Shown here one piece after another: positions 17,408-24,951 of a DNA stretch of 64,000 nt. Made by a program: the position numbers and the translations under genes. Positions within the stretch are counted from its first letter, which is position 1, and the number at the start of each line of letters is the position of its first letter. Source of the DNA: an uncultured Bacteroidales bacterium (GTDB lineage Bacteria; Bacteroidota; Bacteroidia; Bacteroidales; Paludibacteraceae); NCBI GenBank assembly GCA_902800525.1, contig CADCEV010000003.1:153459-217458 (forward strand), given 5' to 3'. A model generated the notes under the pieces. That model was not told the DNA's origin. It ran no database searches and saw only the letters and a program-made list of their open reading frames with translations.

Positions 17408-17436
17408 CTCTCCCCTTTGGGGGAGTTGGAGAGGGC
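17408..17436. repeat. C-rich hairpin repeat (intergenic copy)
   Basis: CTCTCCCCTTTGGGGGAG followed by TTGGAGAGGGC and a T run. Similar elements lie inside hisS (53671-53704) and uvrA (61356-61387). It could also act as a terminator downstream of der. Confidence 0.7.
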
Positions 17437-17440
17437 TTTT

Positions 17441-18757
17441 TTATTTGGCTCGGATGAACAATTGAACCGGCGTGCCTTCAAAGTCCCACCATTCGCGCAA
17501 TTTGTTCTCCAAGAACCGGCGATATGGCTCTTTCACGTATTGCGGCAGGTTCGCAAAAAACACAAACGTCGGGATCTGCGTGTTCGGCAACTGAGTACAA
17601 TATTTGATCTTGATATATTTGCCTTTCCATGCGGGCGGCGGATAGTTCTCAATCAGCGGCAGGAACTTCTCGTTCAGTTGTGCGGTCGGCACTTTCTTGT
17701 TCTTGTTCTCATACACATGAATTGCCGTCTCCACTACCTTGAAAATACGTTGTTTGGTCAGCGCGCTTGTAAAGATAATCGGGAAATCTGTAAACGGCGC
17801 GATTCGCTCGCGAATGGCGGATTCGTACGCTTTAATATCCGCATTCGTCTTACTCTCAACAAGATCCCATTTGTTGATACATACCACGAGACCTTTCTTG
17901 TTTTTCTGTATGAGCGAGTAGATATTCAGATCCTGCGCTTCTATGCCACGCGTCGCATCAATCATCAGAATGCACACATCGCTGTTCTCTATCGCGCGGA
18001 TAGAGCGTACAACGGAGTAGTACTCCAAATCTTCCGTCACTTTCGCTTTTTTGCGGATACCGGCGGTGTCTACCAGGTAAAAATCCTTGCCGAACTTATT
18101 ATACCGCGTATAAATCGAGTCGCGTGTAGTACCCGGAATGTCTGTTACGATCGTTCTTTCCTCGCCGATAAACGCATTCAGGATAGAAGACTTACCGGCA
18201 TTCGGTCTGCCTACTATCGCAAAACGTGGCAGTTCCTCCAATTCCTCGTCGGAGTTGTCCTCTTTCTTGAAACGGCTCACCACTTCGTCTAACAAATCGC
18301 CGGTTCCCAAACCGTTCTCTGCCGACAGAATAAACGGTTCGCCTAAACCTAATTTGTAGAATTCCGCAGCGCCGTATTGGTTTTCAAAGGTATCTACTTT
18401 GTTGACGCAGAGTACGGTTGGTTTCTTGGCTTGACGAAGCAGATGGGCCACTTCCGTATCGAATTGTGTCACGCCTTCGTTTACATCCACTACTAACAGC
18501 ACAACGTCCGACTCGCGGATAGCCAAATTCACTTGGCGGTTGATCTCGCTCTCGAATGTGTCGTCGCTATTCACAACCCACCCTCCGGTGTCGATCACGC
18601 TGAACTCGCGACCACACCATTCCGCTTTGCCGTATTGGCGGTCACGCGTCGTACCTGCTGTATTATTCACTATCGCCCGACGAGTGCCCGTCAAGCGGTT
18701 AAACAGAGTCGATTTCCCTACATTGGGACGACCCACTATCGCTACAATATTTGCCAT
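17441..18757 (-). CDS. der: Ribosome-assembly GTPase Der (EngA)
   Basis: 438-aa double GTPase needed for 50S subunit maturation. First G domain: [11 protein letters not shown] (G1, residues 8-18), TAGTTRD, DTGGW, NKVD. Second G domain: [36 protein letters not shown]. The C-terminal KH-like domain ends with the [20 protein letters not shown]-type motif. Length is normal. Upstream lies a 165-bp gap after slyD with no clear promoter box. Downstream is a C-rich hairpin. Confidence 0.97.
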   Translation of the reverse strand: MANIVAIVGRPNVGKSTLFNRLTGTRRAIVNNTAGTTRDRQYGKAEWCGREFSVIDTGGWVVNSDDTFESEINRQVNLAIRESDVVLLVVDVNEGVTQFDTEVAHLLRQAKKPTVLCVNKVDTFENQYGAAEFYKLGLGEPFILSAENGLGTGDLLDEVVSRFKKEDNSDEELEELPRFAIVGRPNAGKSSILNAFIGEERTIVTDIPGTTRDSIYTRYNKFGKDFYLVDTAGIRKKAKVTEDLEYYSVVRSIRAIENSDVCILMIDATRGIEAQDLNIYSLIQKNKKGLVVCINKWDLVESKTNADIKAYESAIRERIAPFTDFPIIFTSALTKQRIFKVVETAIHVYENKNKKVPTAQLNEKFLPLIENYPPPAWKGKYIKIKYCTQLPNTQIPTFVFFANLPQYVKEPYRRFLENKLREWWDFEGTPVQLFIRAK

Positions 18758-18922
18758 AGTTGTATTTTTTTTATGTTGTTTTACTTTTGTTTTCTTTTGC
18801 TTCTCTTTTTGTCAGACTTCCGCCATATATGCGTAAATCAGACTAACGAGACACTATCGAGAGAGAATCGAATCGGGGTTAAATCCTGGTAAAGACGGAG
18901 TCAACCCACACTCAATCCCTGC

Positions 18923-19510
18923 TTACTCGCATCCCCCGCAATTACCACATCCCTCTCCGCAATCACCACAGTTTTCGCCTTTCTTCTTGTGGCAACCGCC
19001 TCCGCAACAACCGTGACGAGGGTTGCGGATTGCCTCTAACTCACCCGGAGTGACATCGCGGATTGCGATGATTGTACCTTTGAAATGCAGATCTTCGCCG
19101 GCGTACGGGTGATTCAAATCAATAGTAACACTCTCGTCCGTGATCTCGCACACTTGTGCTTTGACCACTTGGCCGTCTGTTGTGTTCATCGGAACGATTG
19201 CACCCACATACACACGCTCAGAATCGAACTCGCCGTCGCCGTTGAAGAACATCTTCTTCGGCAAGGTCATCAGTCCTTCTTCCAAGTACTCACCGTAGGC
19301 GTCTTTGGCAGCTAACACGAAATCAAAGCTCTCGCCTTCTTCCTTGCCTGCCATAGCTGCCTCAAACGCCGGAAGCATCATTCCTTCGCCGTGACACCAC
19401 ACTAACGGAGCTTCCTCCGTCGCTTTTTCCATTAACTCTTCTTGACCACTTTCGCCGTTGATATACAACTCATACGTGGCACTTACTACTTTTTGATTTT
19501 CAATTTTCAT
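18923..19510 (-). CDS. slyD: SlyD-like FKBP peptidyl-prolyl isomerase
   Basis: 195-aa FKBP-type prolyl isomerase/chaperone. It has the insert-in-flap arrangement (residues about 70-130: LVWCHGEGMMLPAFEAAMAGK, then KDAYGEYLEEGLMTLPKKMF). The core strand is VTIDLNHPYAGEDLHFKGTI. The C-terminal tail is short but very rich in Cys/His/Gly (GCCGGGCHKKKGENCGDC..), as expected for the metal-binding tail of SlyD that serves nickel handling. It is cytoplasmic. The upstream gap to lptD is entirely AACTTTCAACTC-type repeat. Confidence 0.92.
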   Translation of the reverse strand: MKIENQKVVSATYELYINGESGQEELMEKATEEAPLVWCHGEGMMLPAFEAAMAGKEEGESFDFVLAAKDAYGEYLEEGLMTLPKKMFFNGDGEFDSERVYVGAIVPMNTTDGQVVKAQVCEITDESVTIDLNHPYAGEDLHFKGTIIAIRDVTPGELEAIRNPRHGCCGGGCHKKKGENCGDCGEGCGNCGGCE

Positions 19511-19516
19511 ATCATA

Positions 19517-19583
19517 TAAACTTTAAACTTTCAACTCTCAACTTTATAACTTCTCTAAACTCTAAACTTTCAACACTCAACTA
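19517..19583. repeat. AAACTTTCAACTC-type repeat filling lptD-slyD gap
   Basis: At least five imperfect copies of an AAACTTTCAACTCTC-like unit occupy the whole spacer between lptD and slyD. No promoter box is seen inside it. Confidence 0.7.
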
Positions 19584-19587
19584 AAAC

Positions 19588-22482
19588 CTACCACCAATTA
19601 ACCCTCGAGTTGGTGTTGTTATTGCTGTTTGTATCATATTTGAGGTCGCTCAATATGGACGCATTCACACCGATATGGAAGGTATAGCTCTTGAACGGAC
19701 CTAACGGGTTGATGCTGGCGCTCATGTTCCAGCAATGCAGGTCGCGGCTGATGTTGAACGTGCAACTTGTCACTTTCATATAATCGAAGTTATACGTCAT
19801 TGATGCACTCACTTTCCATCCTTTTCCGAGACCGATATTGCCGTTCATGCTCAGCGAGTGTGTGAACTTCATGTCGTACTGCATCTTGTCGTAGTTGAAC
19901 GTATTGGAGTTCGCGTACGCTAATGAATAACTGAACGACAAACTCCACGGTATTTCCGTCTTGACATAGCCGTCATCCACTTCCGCCTCTTTCTGATTCT
20001 TGTTTTTTGCATTCTTGATCGTACCGTCATCGTTATGCTCAATGCCGGTGGTGTCTTCGGGTTCGTTGTTATCATCCTTCACGCGTTTTCCGGCGGCTTT
20101 TTCTTTCCATTTCTTAATGGTCTGATTCGTGAACGTATAACTGAAACTCCATCTCAAACCGCTCCAGTGCGGGAAACGGCCGTTGTGCCAATACTGTTTG
20201 TTCGTCCGAACGGGGTTGCCGGCGGCGTTCAATTGGTACATATACGGATCAAGTGTGGTGTTCAAGTTCAAACTGTAGTTGTTCAGCTTCGGGAATTTCA
20301 AACGCAGGTTCACGTTGAAATTGCTCCAGTTCATACTATCCGCCGCGAAGTTATATCCGCCGCTCACATAGAACTTGTCAATAAGACTGATCACCTTGAA
20401 CGGCTGTTTGCCCGTGGTATCGTCTTTATTCACCACCTTCATCTCTAAATTGTTTTCCAAACTGAAGTTCAGCGTCGCGGACAGACCTCTGCCGGCATTG
20501 CCGTATATACCGTTAGCAAAACGCGAATAGACATTGTGTTGCACAACGGGGTTGCCGGCTTCATCTACTTTTTGGATTTTGCGACCGGTGATACTATCTA
20601 CTTCGCCGGTGAATACCGGCTGGTCATAACTGCCGTAATAGCCCCAGAAACTCTTCTCAAAATCCGGGTGATAACTGAAACTGATAGACGGGGTCATCAC
20701 ATGCCGGAATTTCTCCACTTTGCTGTTCGGGAATAGTTTCTTTAGAGGCGTATAGAATCCATATAACTTGGTACTCATCGATACGCCCATATCGAAATCA
20801 AAGACGTTGAAGAATCCGTTCGTCGTGTCCATCTCCACGGCTTGCATGTTGTCATTCCAGTTCTGGTCCACACGCTGGAAATACATTCGGTCGCGTATAT
20901 TGATGTTTGGCGATATATTCAGGTATTTTAATACCGTAAAGTTGGCGGAAATCGGTAACGAGTGTTGCAAACCGGTCTTCCAGTCGCGCAGGAAATTGGA
21001 TTTGAGGAAATAGCTCTCCTTGAGGCTGTTGGCGGCAATACGGCCGTTACCGGAATAACGGATACTGATCTTCTCATACCATTGTTCCTTGCCTGTCGGC
21101 TTGCCTTTCTTTTTGTAAATAGCTTGCCGTAACTGCTTGAACGGATAGATCGTACTCATCGAAACCGCTAATTCCGGCGCAGTAAGCGAGATTGTAGAGT
21201 CTTTCGTGCGTTGTGTCAAACTTGCACTCGCGCTGATACTCCATGGACTCTCCGGAAAACGCTGTGTGTAACTGATCGTACTGCTCTTCGTGTTCTCTGA
21301 ATAGGCATTCGGGTTGTAATAACTGTTGATATTACTGCGGTTGTAACCGCTGGTCGAGAAGTTCACACTCGCCGAGAAAGTGGAGTAGGGGTTGAACTTC
21401 GAGTCCTGCGTATGGGTCCATTGTACGCTGAAGTTCTTGCTCTGCGTATAGTCCGGCATGCCTTTCTCACCCGTCACGTCATTTCGGTAATTGATACTGA
21501 GGTTGCCCGAGAAATGGTATCGCCAGATATATTTGCTTTGAGCCCGAATGGCCCATGTACCACGAGTGTAGATATCGCCCGTTACCTGCAAATCGCAGTA
21601 GTCGCTCAGCGCAAAATAATATCCTAACCCCGTCAGATATAAGCCGCGCGTGTAGTCGTCGCCGAACTGAGGCATGATCAAACCGCTTGAATAACTGTTC
21701 GTGAACGGGAAGAAACCGAACGGAATAGCAAGCGGAAGAGGCACATCGCCCACTACCATATACGCCGGGCCGGTAGCAATATACTCTCCGGGTTTCACTT
21801 TCGCCTTGGTTAATTTCAGATAAAAGTGCGGGTGATCATGGTTATCACAGGTGGTGTATTGACCGCCGCCCATCATCATTACATCGCCTTCTGCTTTTTT
21901 GGTCTTGTCGGCGATGATATATCCTTCTCCTTGTTGGGTCACTACGCGCCGGATATAACCCTTCTGTGTCTTGATATTATACGTGATCTCGTTTGTCTCG
22001 TACTCATCCTTACCTTCTTTGAATACCGGCTTGCCTCGCCATTCCTCTTCAATACTGTCCCATACGCCGCAAGCATAAATCTGACTCGAATCGATATTCA
22101 TTCGGATATATTCAGACTCCAACTCCATGGTTTGGTACTTCAATTCGCCTTTTCCGTGCAGATACGCTGTTCCGTTACCCATCATTACCATCGAGTCGCT
22201 TGCCTGATAGTGTACCGGTCCGTTGATCTTACTCTTCGGTTGCGGCTTTGTGTCATTCGCAAATCTTGTGCTGTCGTTCAGGATCTTGGTGGAGTCATTC
22301 ACGATCTTTGCGGTATCGTTTACAATCTTTGCGGTATCGTTTACAATCTTTGTACTGTCTGTCGCGGCGCTGTAATTTACAATCTTTGTACTGTCGTTCA
22401 GCGCACGATCTTCTGCCCGCAAAGCCGGAAGGCTAAGCAGGAGTATCATCCATAGGCAATATGTCTTTACACGCACGCGCAC
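19588..22482 (-). CDS. lptD: LPS-assembly outer-membrane protein LptD
   Basis: About 964 aa. The protein inserts lipopolysaccharide into the outer leaflet. The N-terminal periplasmic part shows the OstA/LptA-type fold (SMVMMGNGTAYLHGKGELKY, residues near 105-125). It is followed by the conserved PFGFFPFTNSYSSGLIMPQFG and a long series of barrel strands ending NSRVNWW. The start is uncertain: GTG at 22482 or 22476 gives a proper signal peptide (R/K then LWMILLLSLPALRA), while the first ATG is at 22449 and lacks a charged n-region. A TTG further upstream sits inside the promoter. Residues about 30-85 are a heptad repeat. Confidence 0.9.
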   Translation of the reverse strand: MRVRVKTYCLWMILLLSLPALRAEDRALNDSTKIVNYSAATDSTKIVNDTAKIVNDTAKIVNDSTKILNDSTRFANDTKPQPKSKINGPVHYQASDSMVMMGNGTAYLHGKGELKYQTMELESEYIRMNIDSSQIYACGVWDSIEEEWRGKPVFKEGKDEYETNEITYNIKTQKGYIRRVVTQQGEGYIIADKTKKAEGDVMMMGGGQYTTCDNHDHPHFYLKLTKAKVKPGEYIATGPAYMVVGDVPLPLAIPFGFFPFTNSYSSGLIMPQFGDDYTRGLYLTGLGYYFALSDYCDLQVTGDIYTRGTWAIRAQSKYIWRYHFSGNLSINYRNDVTGEKGMPDYTQSKNFSVQWTHTQDSKFNPYSTFSASVNFSTSGYNRSNINSYYNPNAYSENTKSSTISYTQRFPESPWSISASASLTQRTKDSTISLTAPELAVSMSTIYPFKQLRQAIYKKKGKPTGKEQWYEKISIRYSGNGRIAANSLKESYFLKSNFLRDWKTGLQHSLPISANFTVLKYLNISPNINIRDRMYFQRVDQNWNDNMQAVEMDTTNGFFNVFDFDMGVSMSTKLYGFYTPLKKLFPNSKVEKFRHVMTPSISFSYHPDFEKSFWGYYGSYDQPVFTGEVDSITGRKIQKVDEAGNPVVQHNVYSRFANGIYGNAGRGLSATLNFSLENNLEMKVVNKDDTTGKQPFKVISLIDKFYVSGGYNFAADSMNWSNFNVNLRLKFPKLNNYSLNLNTTLDPYMYQLNAAGNPVRTNKQYWHNGRFPHWSGLRWSFSYTFTNQTIKKWKEKAAGKRVKDDNNEPEDTTGIEHNDDGTIKNAKNKNQKEAEVDDGYVKTEIPWSLSFSYSLAYANSNTFNYDKMQYDMKFTHSLSMNGNIGLGKGWKVSASMTYNFDYMKVTSCTFNISRDLHCWNMSASINPLGPFKSYTFHIGVNASILSDLKYDTNSNNNTNSRVNWW
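22246..22402 (-). repeat. Coding heptad repeat in LptD N-terminus
   Basis: About seven copies of a 21-bp unit encoding (T/A)KIVND(S/T), such as TKIVNDTAKIVND, between the signal peptide and the OstA domain. Two adjacent units are identical at DNA level. This points to slippage-prone copy number. Confidence 0.85.
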
Positions 22483-22506
22483 AATACCGCAAATTAAAAA
22501 AACGTG

Positions 22507-22538
22507 CAAATTTACAAAAAATAATTGATATATACAAA
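22507..22538 (-). promoter_or_regulatory. Promoter of lptD
   Basis: -7 TAAATTTG (22514 to 22507), 20-bp spacer, -33 TTTG (22538 to 22535). Diverges from the GH97 promoter at 22660. Confidence 0.8.
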
Positions 22539-22570
22539 TCTTTTGGCAAAAAAATCATCTTTTACTGAAT

Positions 22571-22621
22571 TTTCGTGGGTATTTCGTGGGTATTTCGCGG
22601 GTTTTTCGCGGGTATTTCGGG
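22571..22621. repeat. 11-bp tandem repeat between divergent promoters
   Basis: 4.6 copies of TTTCGYGGGTW (starts 22571, 22582, 22593, 22604, 22615). They lie midway between the lptD and GH97 promoters. The 11-bp period equals about one helical turn, so it is a plausible multimeric binding site. Confidence 0.8.
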
Positions 22622-22659
22622 ATCTCACTTTAAAAATCAATTAAAATTTACTCAAAAAA

Positions 22660-22691
22660 TTTGTGTATTTGCGAAAAAAGTTGTACCTTTG
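22660..22691 (+). promoter_or_regulatory. Promoter of GH97 gene
   Basis: -33 TTTG (22660-22663), 20-bp spacer, -7 TACCTTTG (22684-22691). Confidence 0.8.
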
Positions 22692-22725
22692 TGCCCCAAA
22701 TGAACGATCTTATTAAAAATATCTT

Positions 22726-24807
22726 ATGAAACGTTTCTTCTACTTTGTAGCAGTTTGTCTTTTTATGACAGCTTGCAAACCATCTTCTGAACTCAGTTCG
22801 CCCGATGGAACACTCACTGTTCGTTTTGAACATTATTGCTCGCAAGGGATTGCGTATTCTGTTTACCAGAACGGTGAAAACATCATTGAATCCTCTCCAC
22901 TTGGATTGGTAACAGAGAATCTTACTCTGCAAAAAGGCTTTCATTTGAAGCATATTAAACATACGCACAGCAATTCCCAATGGGAAACGGTTTGGGGCGA
23001 GGAGCGTCTGATTACAGACCATCACAATGCGATGCTTGTGGAATTGGAGCATGAAACAGGATTGCGGATGAATATTGAGTTCCGGGCATTCAATGACGGC
23101 TTTGCGTTTCGCTATATTTTCCCGAAACAAGCGACCAAATCGCTTATCATTACCGATGAGTTAACTGCTTATCGTTTCACTAAGGATGCGGAAGCTTGGT
23201 CTATTCCTTGGCGCACCGAATATTACGAGGGTCTTTGGCATAAACGGACAATCAATAATTCTCAATCATCAAATGCCGAGTCTCAATTAACCACGGATAC
23301 GCTCTGCTCGCCGGTTACAATCGAGTTCGCAGATGGTACATACGGCTTTGTACACGAAGCGGCGTTAACCGACTATCCCGCGCAGAATTTATATGTTCGC
23401 GAGGGCGCTCTGCGTACCTATTTGACCCCGTGGATGAACAAGCAGACAGCCAATAACCAAGAACCGAAAGCCTTTGTTAAAACGCCGTTCTCTACGCCTT
23501 GGCGCATGGTGATCTTGACCAAAACTCTGCCGGAATTGGTGGCAAGCCGGATCATGCTGAATTTGAACGAACCCTGCAAGATCGAAGACACCTCATGGAT
23601 CAAACCGATGAAATTCATGGGTATCTGGTGGGGCATGCACGTAAAGACCATGACATGGGAGCAAGGACCTAAACACGGCGCAACAACCGAGAACATGGAG
23701 CGCTACATGCGTTTCGCGAAAGAACATGGTATTCAGGCGGTCTTGGCGGAAGGCTGGAACAAAGGCTGGGAAGACTGGAAACACTTCGACTTTACAACCC
23801 CATATGACGATTGGAATATGGATTATTTGAGCCGTTTGGCGAGCGAATTAGGAGTGCAGATAGTCGGTCATAACGAGACAGGAGGAAATGCCGCTGACTA
23901 TGAAAAAGATCTCGACTCTATCTATCGCTACCATGCTTTGCATGGTATTCATGCAATTAAAACAGGTTATGTGGCTCCAATTATCCGCACTGTTGACGGC
24001 CTGCAATGGAATAAAGGTCAGTCCGGCGTACGTCATTACCGCAAAGTTATTGAGACCGCTGCGAAATATCAGATTATGATTGATAACCACGAGCCAGTTA
24101 TGCCGACCGGTTTGCAACGTACGTATCCGAACTTGGTCACACAGGAAGGGGTTCGCGGACAGGAATGGAATGCGTGGTCTGCTGATGGGGGAAATCCATG
24201 CGAACACGTAACTGTTCTGCCTTTTACACGGATCATGGCGGGACCCGTTGACTTTACTCCGGGGGTGTTCCATTTCGAAAATCCCGGCAATGCGATAGAT
24301 CCTACCGGCACAAGAGGGACGGCTGATTTGAACGCACCGCGTGTTCACGCTACATTAATGAACCAGCTCGGACTCTTCGTATGTTTTTATAGCCCGCTCC
24401 AAATGGCGTGTGACCTGCCCGAACATTATATGGAGCACCCGGACGCTTTCAGTTTTATTGAGCATGTGCCCTGTAATTGGGAGCGTTCTTTATTAGTGGA
24501 CGGTAAAATAGGCGATTTCTGTATCTTCGCGCGTCAGGAAAGAGGTACGAATAACTGGTATCTCGGAGGTGTTACGGATGAAGAGCCGCGGGAAGTGAGC
24601 ATTCCGCTATCCTTCCTCGATGAACAAAACGGAAATACGCAAACCGGACAATATAAAGCCGTTCTTTATTTGGATGCGGAAGATGCCGAATGGATGTCGC
24701 GCCCATACGCGTATAATATAAAGGAGATAGAACTCACTTCTGCCGATACGCTGCATATTAGAATGGCTTCCGGAGGCGGCTTTGCCGCGGAATTTATCTG
24801 CCGCTAA
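22726..24807 (+). CDS. GH97 alpha-glucosidase (SusB-like lipoprotein)
   Basis: 693-aa glycoside hydrolase family 97 enzyme that likely trims alpha-glucosides. A lipoprotein signal ends at Cys17 (LFMTAC). The N-terminal beta-sandwich starts at SSPDGTLTVRF. The barrel shows VLAEGWNKGWEDWK, GHNETGG (Glu384), IDNHEP (Glu456) and GVRGQEWNAW (Glu480). Their spacing matches the three catalytic/calcium glutamates of SusB, so an inverting mechanism is inferred. Residues about 176-190 (INNSQSSNAESQ) look like a repeat-derived insert. It stands alone with its own promoter and terminator, without SusC/D neighbours. Confidence 0.93.
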   Translation: MKRFFYFVAVCLFMTACKPSSELSSPDGTLTVRFEHYCSQGIAYSVYQNGENIIESSPLGLVTENLTLQKGFHLKHIKHTHSNSQWETVWGEERLITDHHNAMLVELEHETGLRMNIEFRAFNDGFAFRYIFPKQATKSLIITDELTAYRFTKDAEAWSIPWRTEYYEGLWHKRTINNSQSSNAESQLTTDTLCSPVTIEFADGTYGFVHEAALTDYPAQNLYVREGALRTYLTPWMNKQTANNQEPKAFVKTPFSTPWRMVILTKTLPELVASRIMLNLNEPCKIEDTSWIKPMKFMGIWWGMHVKTMTWEQGPKHGATTENMERYMRFAKEHGIQAVLAEGWNKGWEDWKHFDFTTPYDDWNMDYLSRLASELGVQIVGHNETGGNAADYEKDLDSIYRYHALHGIHAIKTGYVAPIIRTVDGLQWNKGQSGVRHYRKVIETAAKYQIMIDNHEPVMPTGLQRTYPNLVTQEGVRGQEWNAWSADGGNPCEHVTVLPFTRIMAGPVDFTPGVFHFENPGNAIDPTGTRGTADLNAPRVHATLMNQLGLFVCFYSPLQMACDLPEHYMEHPDAFSFIEHVPCNWERSLLVDGKIGDFCIFARQERGTNNWYLGGVTDEEPREVSIPLSFLDEQNGNTQTGQYKAVLYLDAEDAEWMSRPYAYNIKEIELTSADTLHIRMASGGGFAAEFICR

Positions 24808-24820
24808 ATACGGCTAATGA

Positions 24821-24849
24821 AAAAAAACGCTCATTGTGGGCGTTTTTTT
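24821..24849 (+). terminator. Rho-independent terminator after GH97
   Basis: Stem AAAAAACGC / GCGTTTTTT around a TCATTGTGG loop, followed by T run. Confidence 0.75.
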
Positions 24850-24858
24850 AGACAAAAA

Positions 24859-24890
24859 CTTGCGTATTTGAAAAAATATTTGTATCTTTG
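24859..24890 (+). promoter_or_regulatory. Promoter of EF-G2-like gene
   Basis: -33 CTTG (24859-24862), 20-bp spacer, -7 TATCTTTG (24883-24890). Confidence 0.8.
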
Positions 24891-24951
24891 CAGCCGATTT
24901 TGTAAAGTTAAGTTTGCAAAAGACAGTAAAACCTTAAAATACTAACACATT

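Noticed and set aside
18758-18922. tRNA-like GAATCGAATCGGGGTTAAATC in the slyD-der gap
   Set aside because: No cloverleaf can be drawn: acceptor and anticodon arms are missing.
23256-23293. Repeat insert in the GH97 gene (NNSQSSNAESQ)
   Set aside because: AT-rich and reminiscent of the TCAATT family but without a clear second copy; kept only as a remark in the gene entry.
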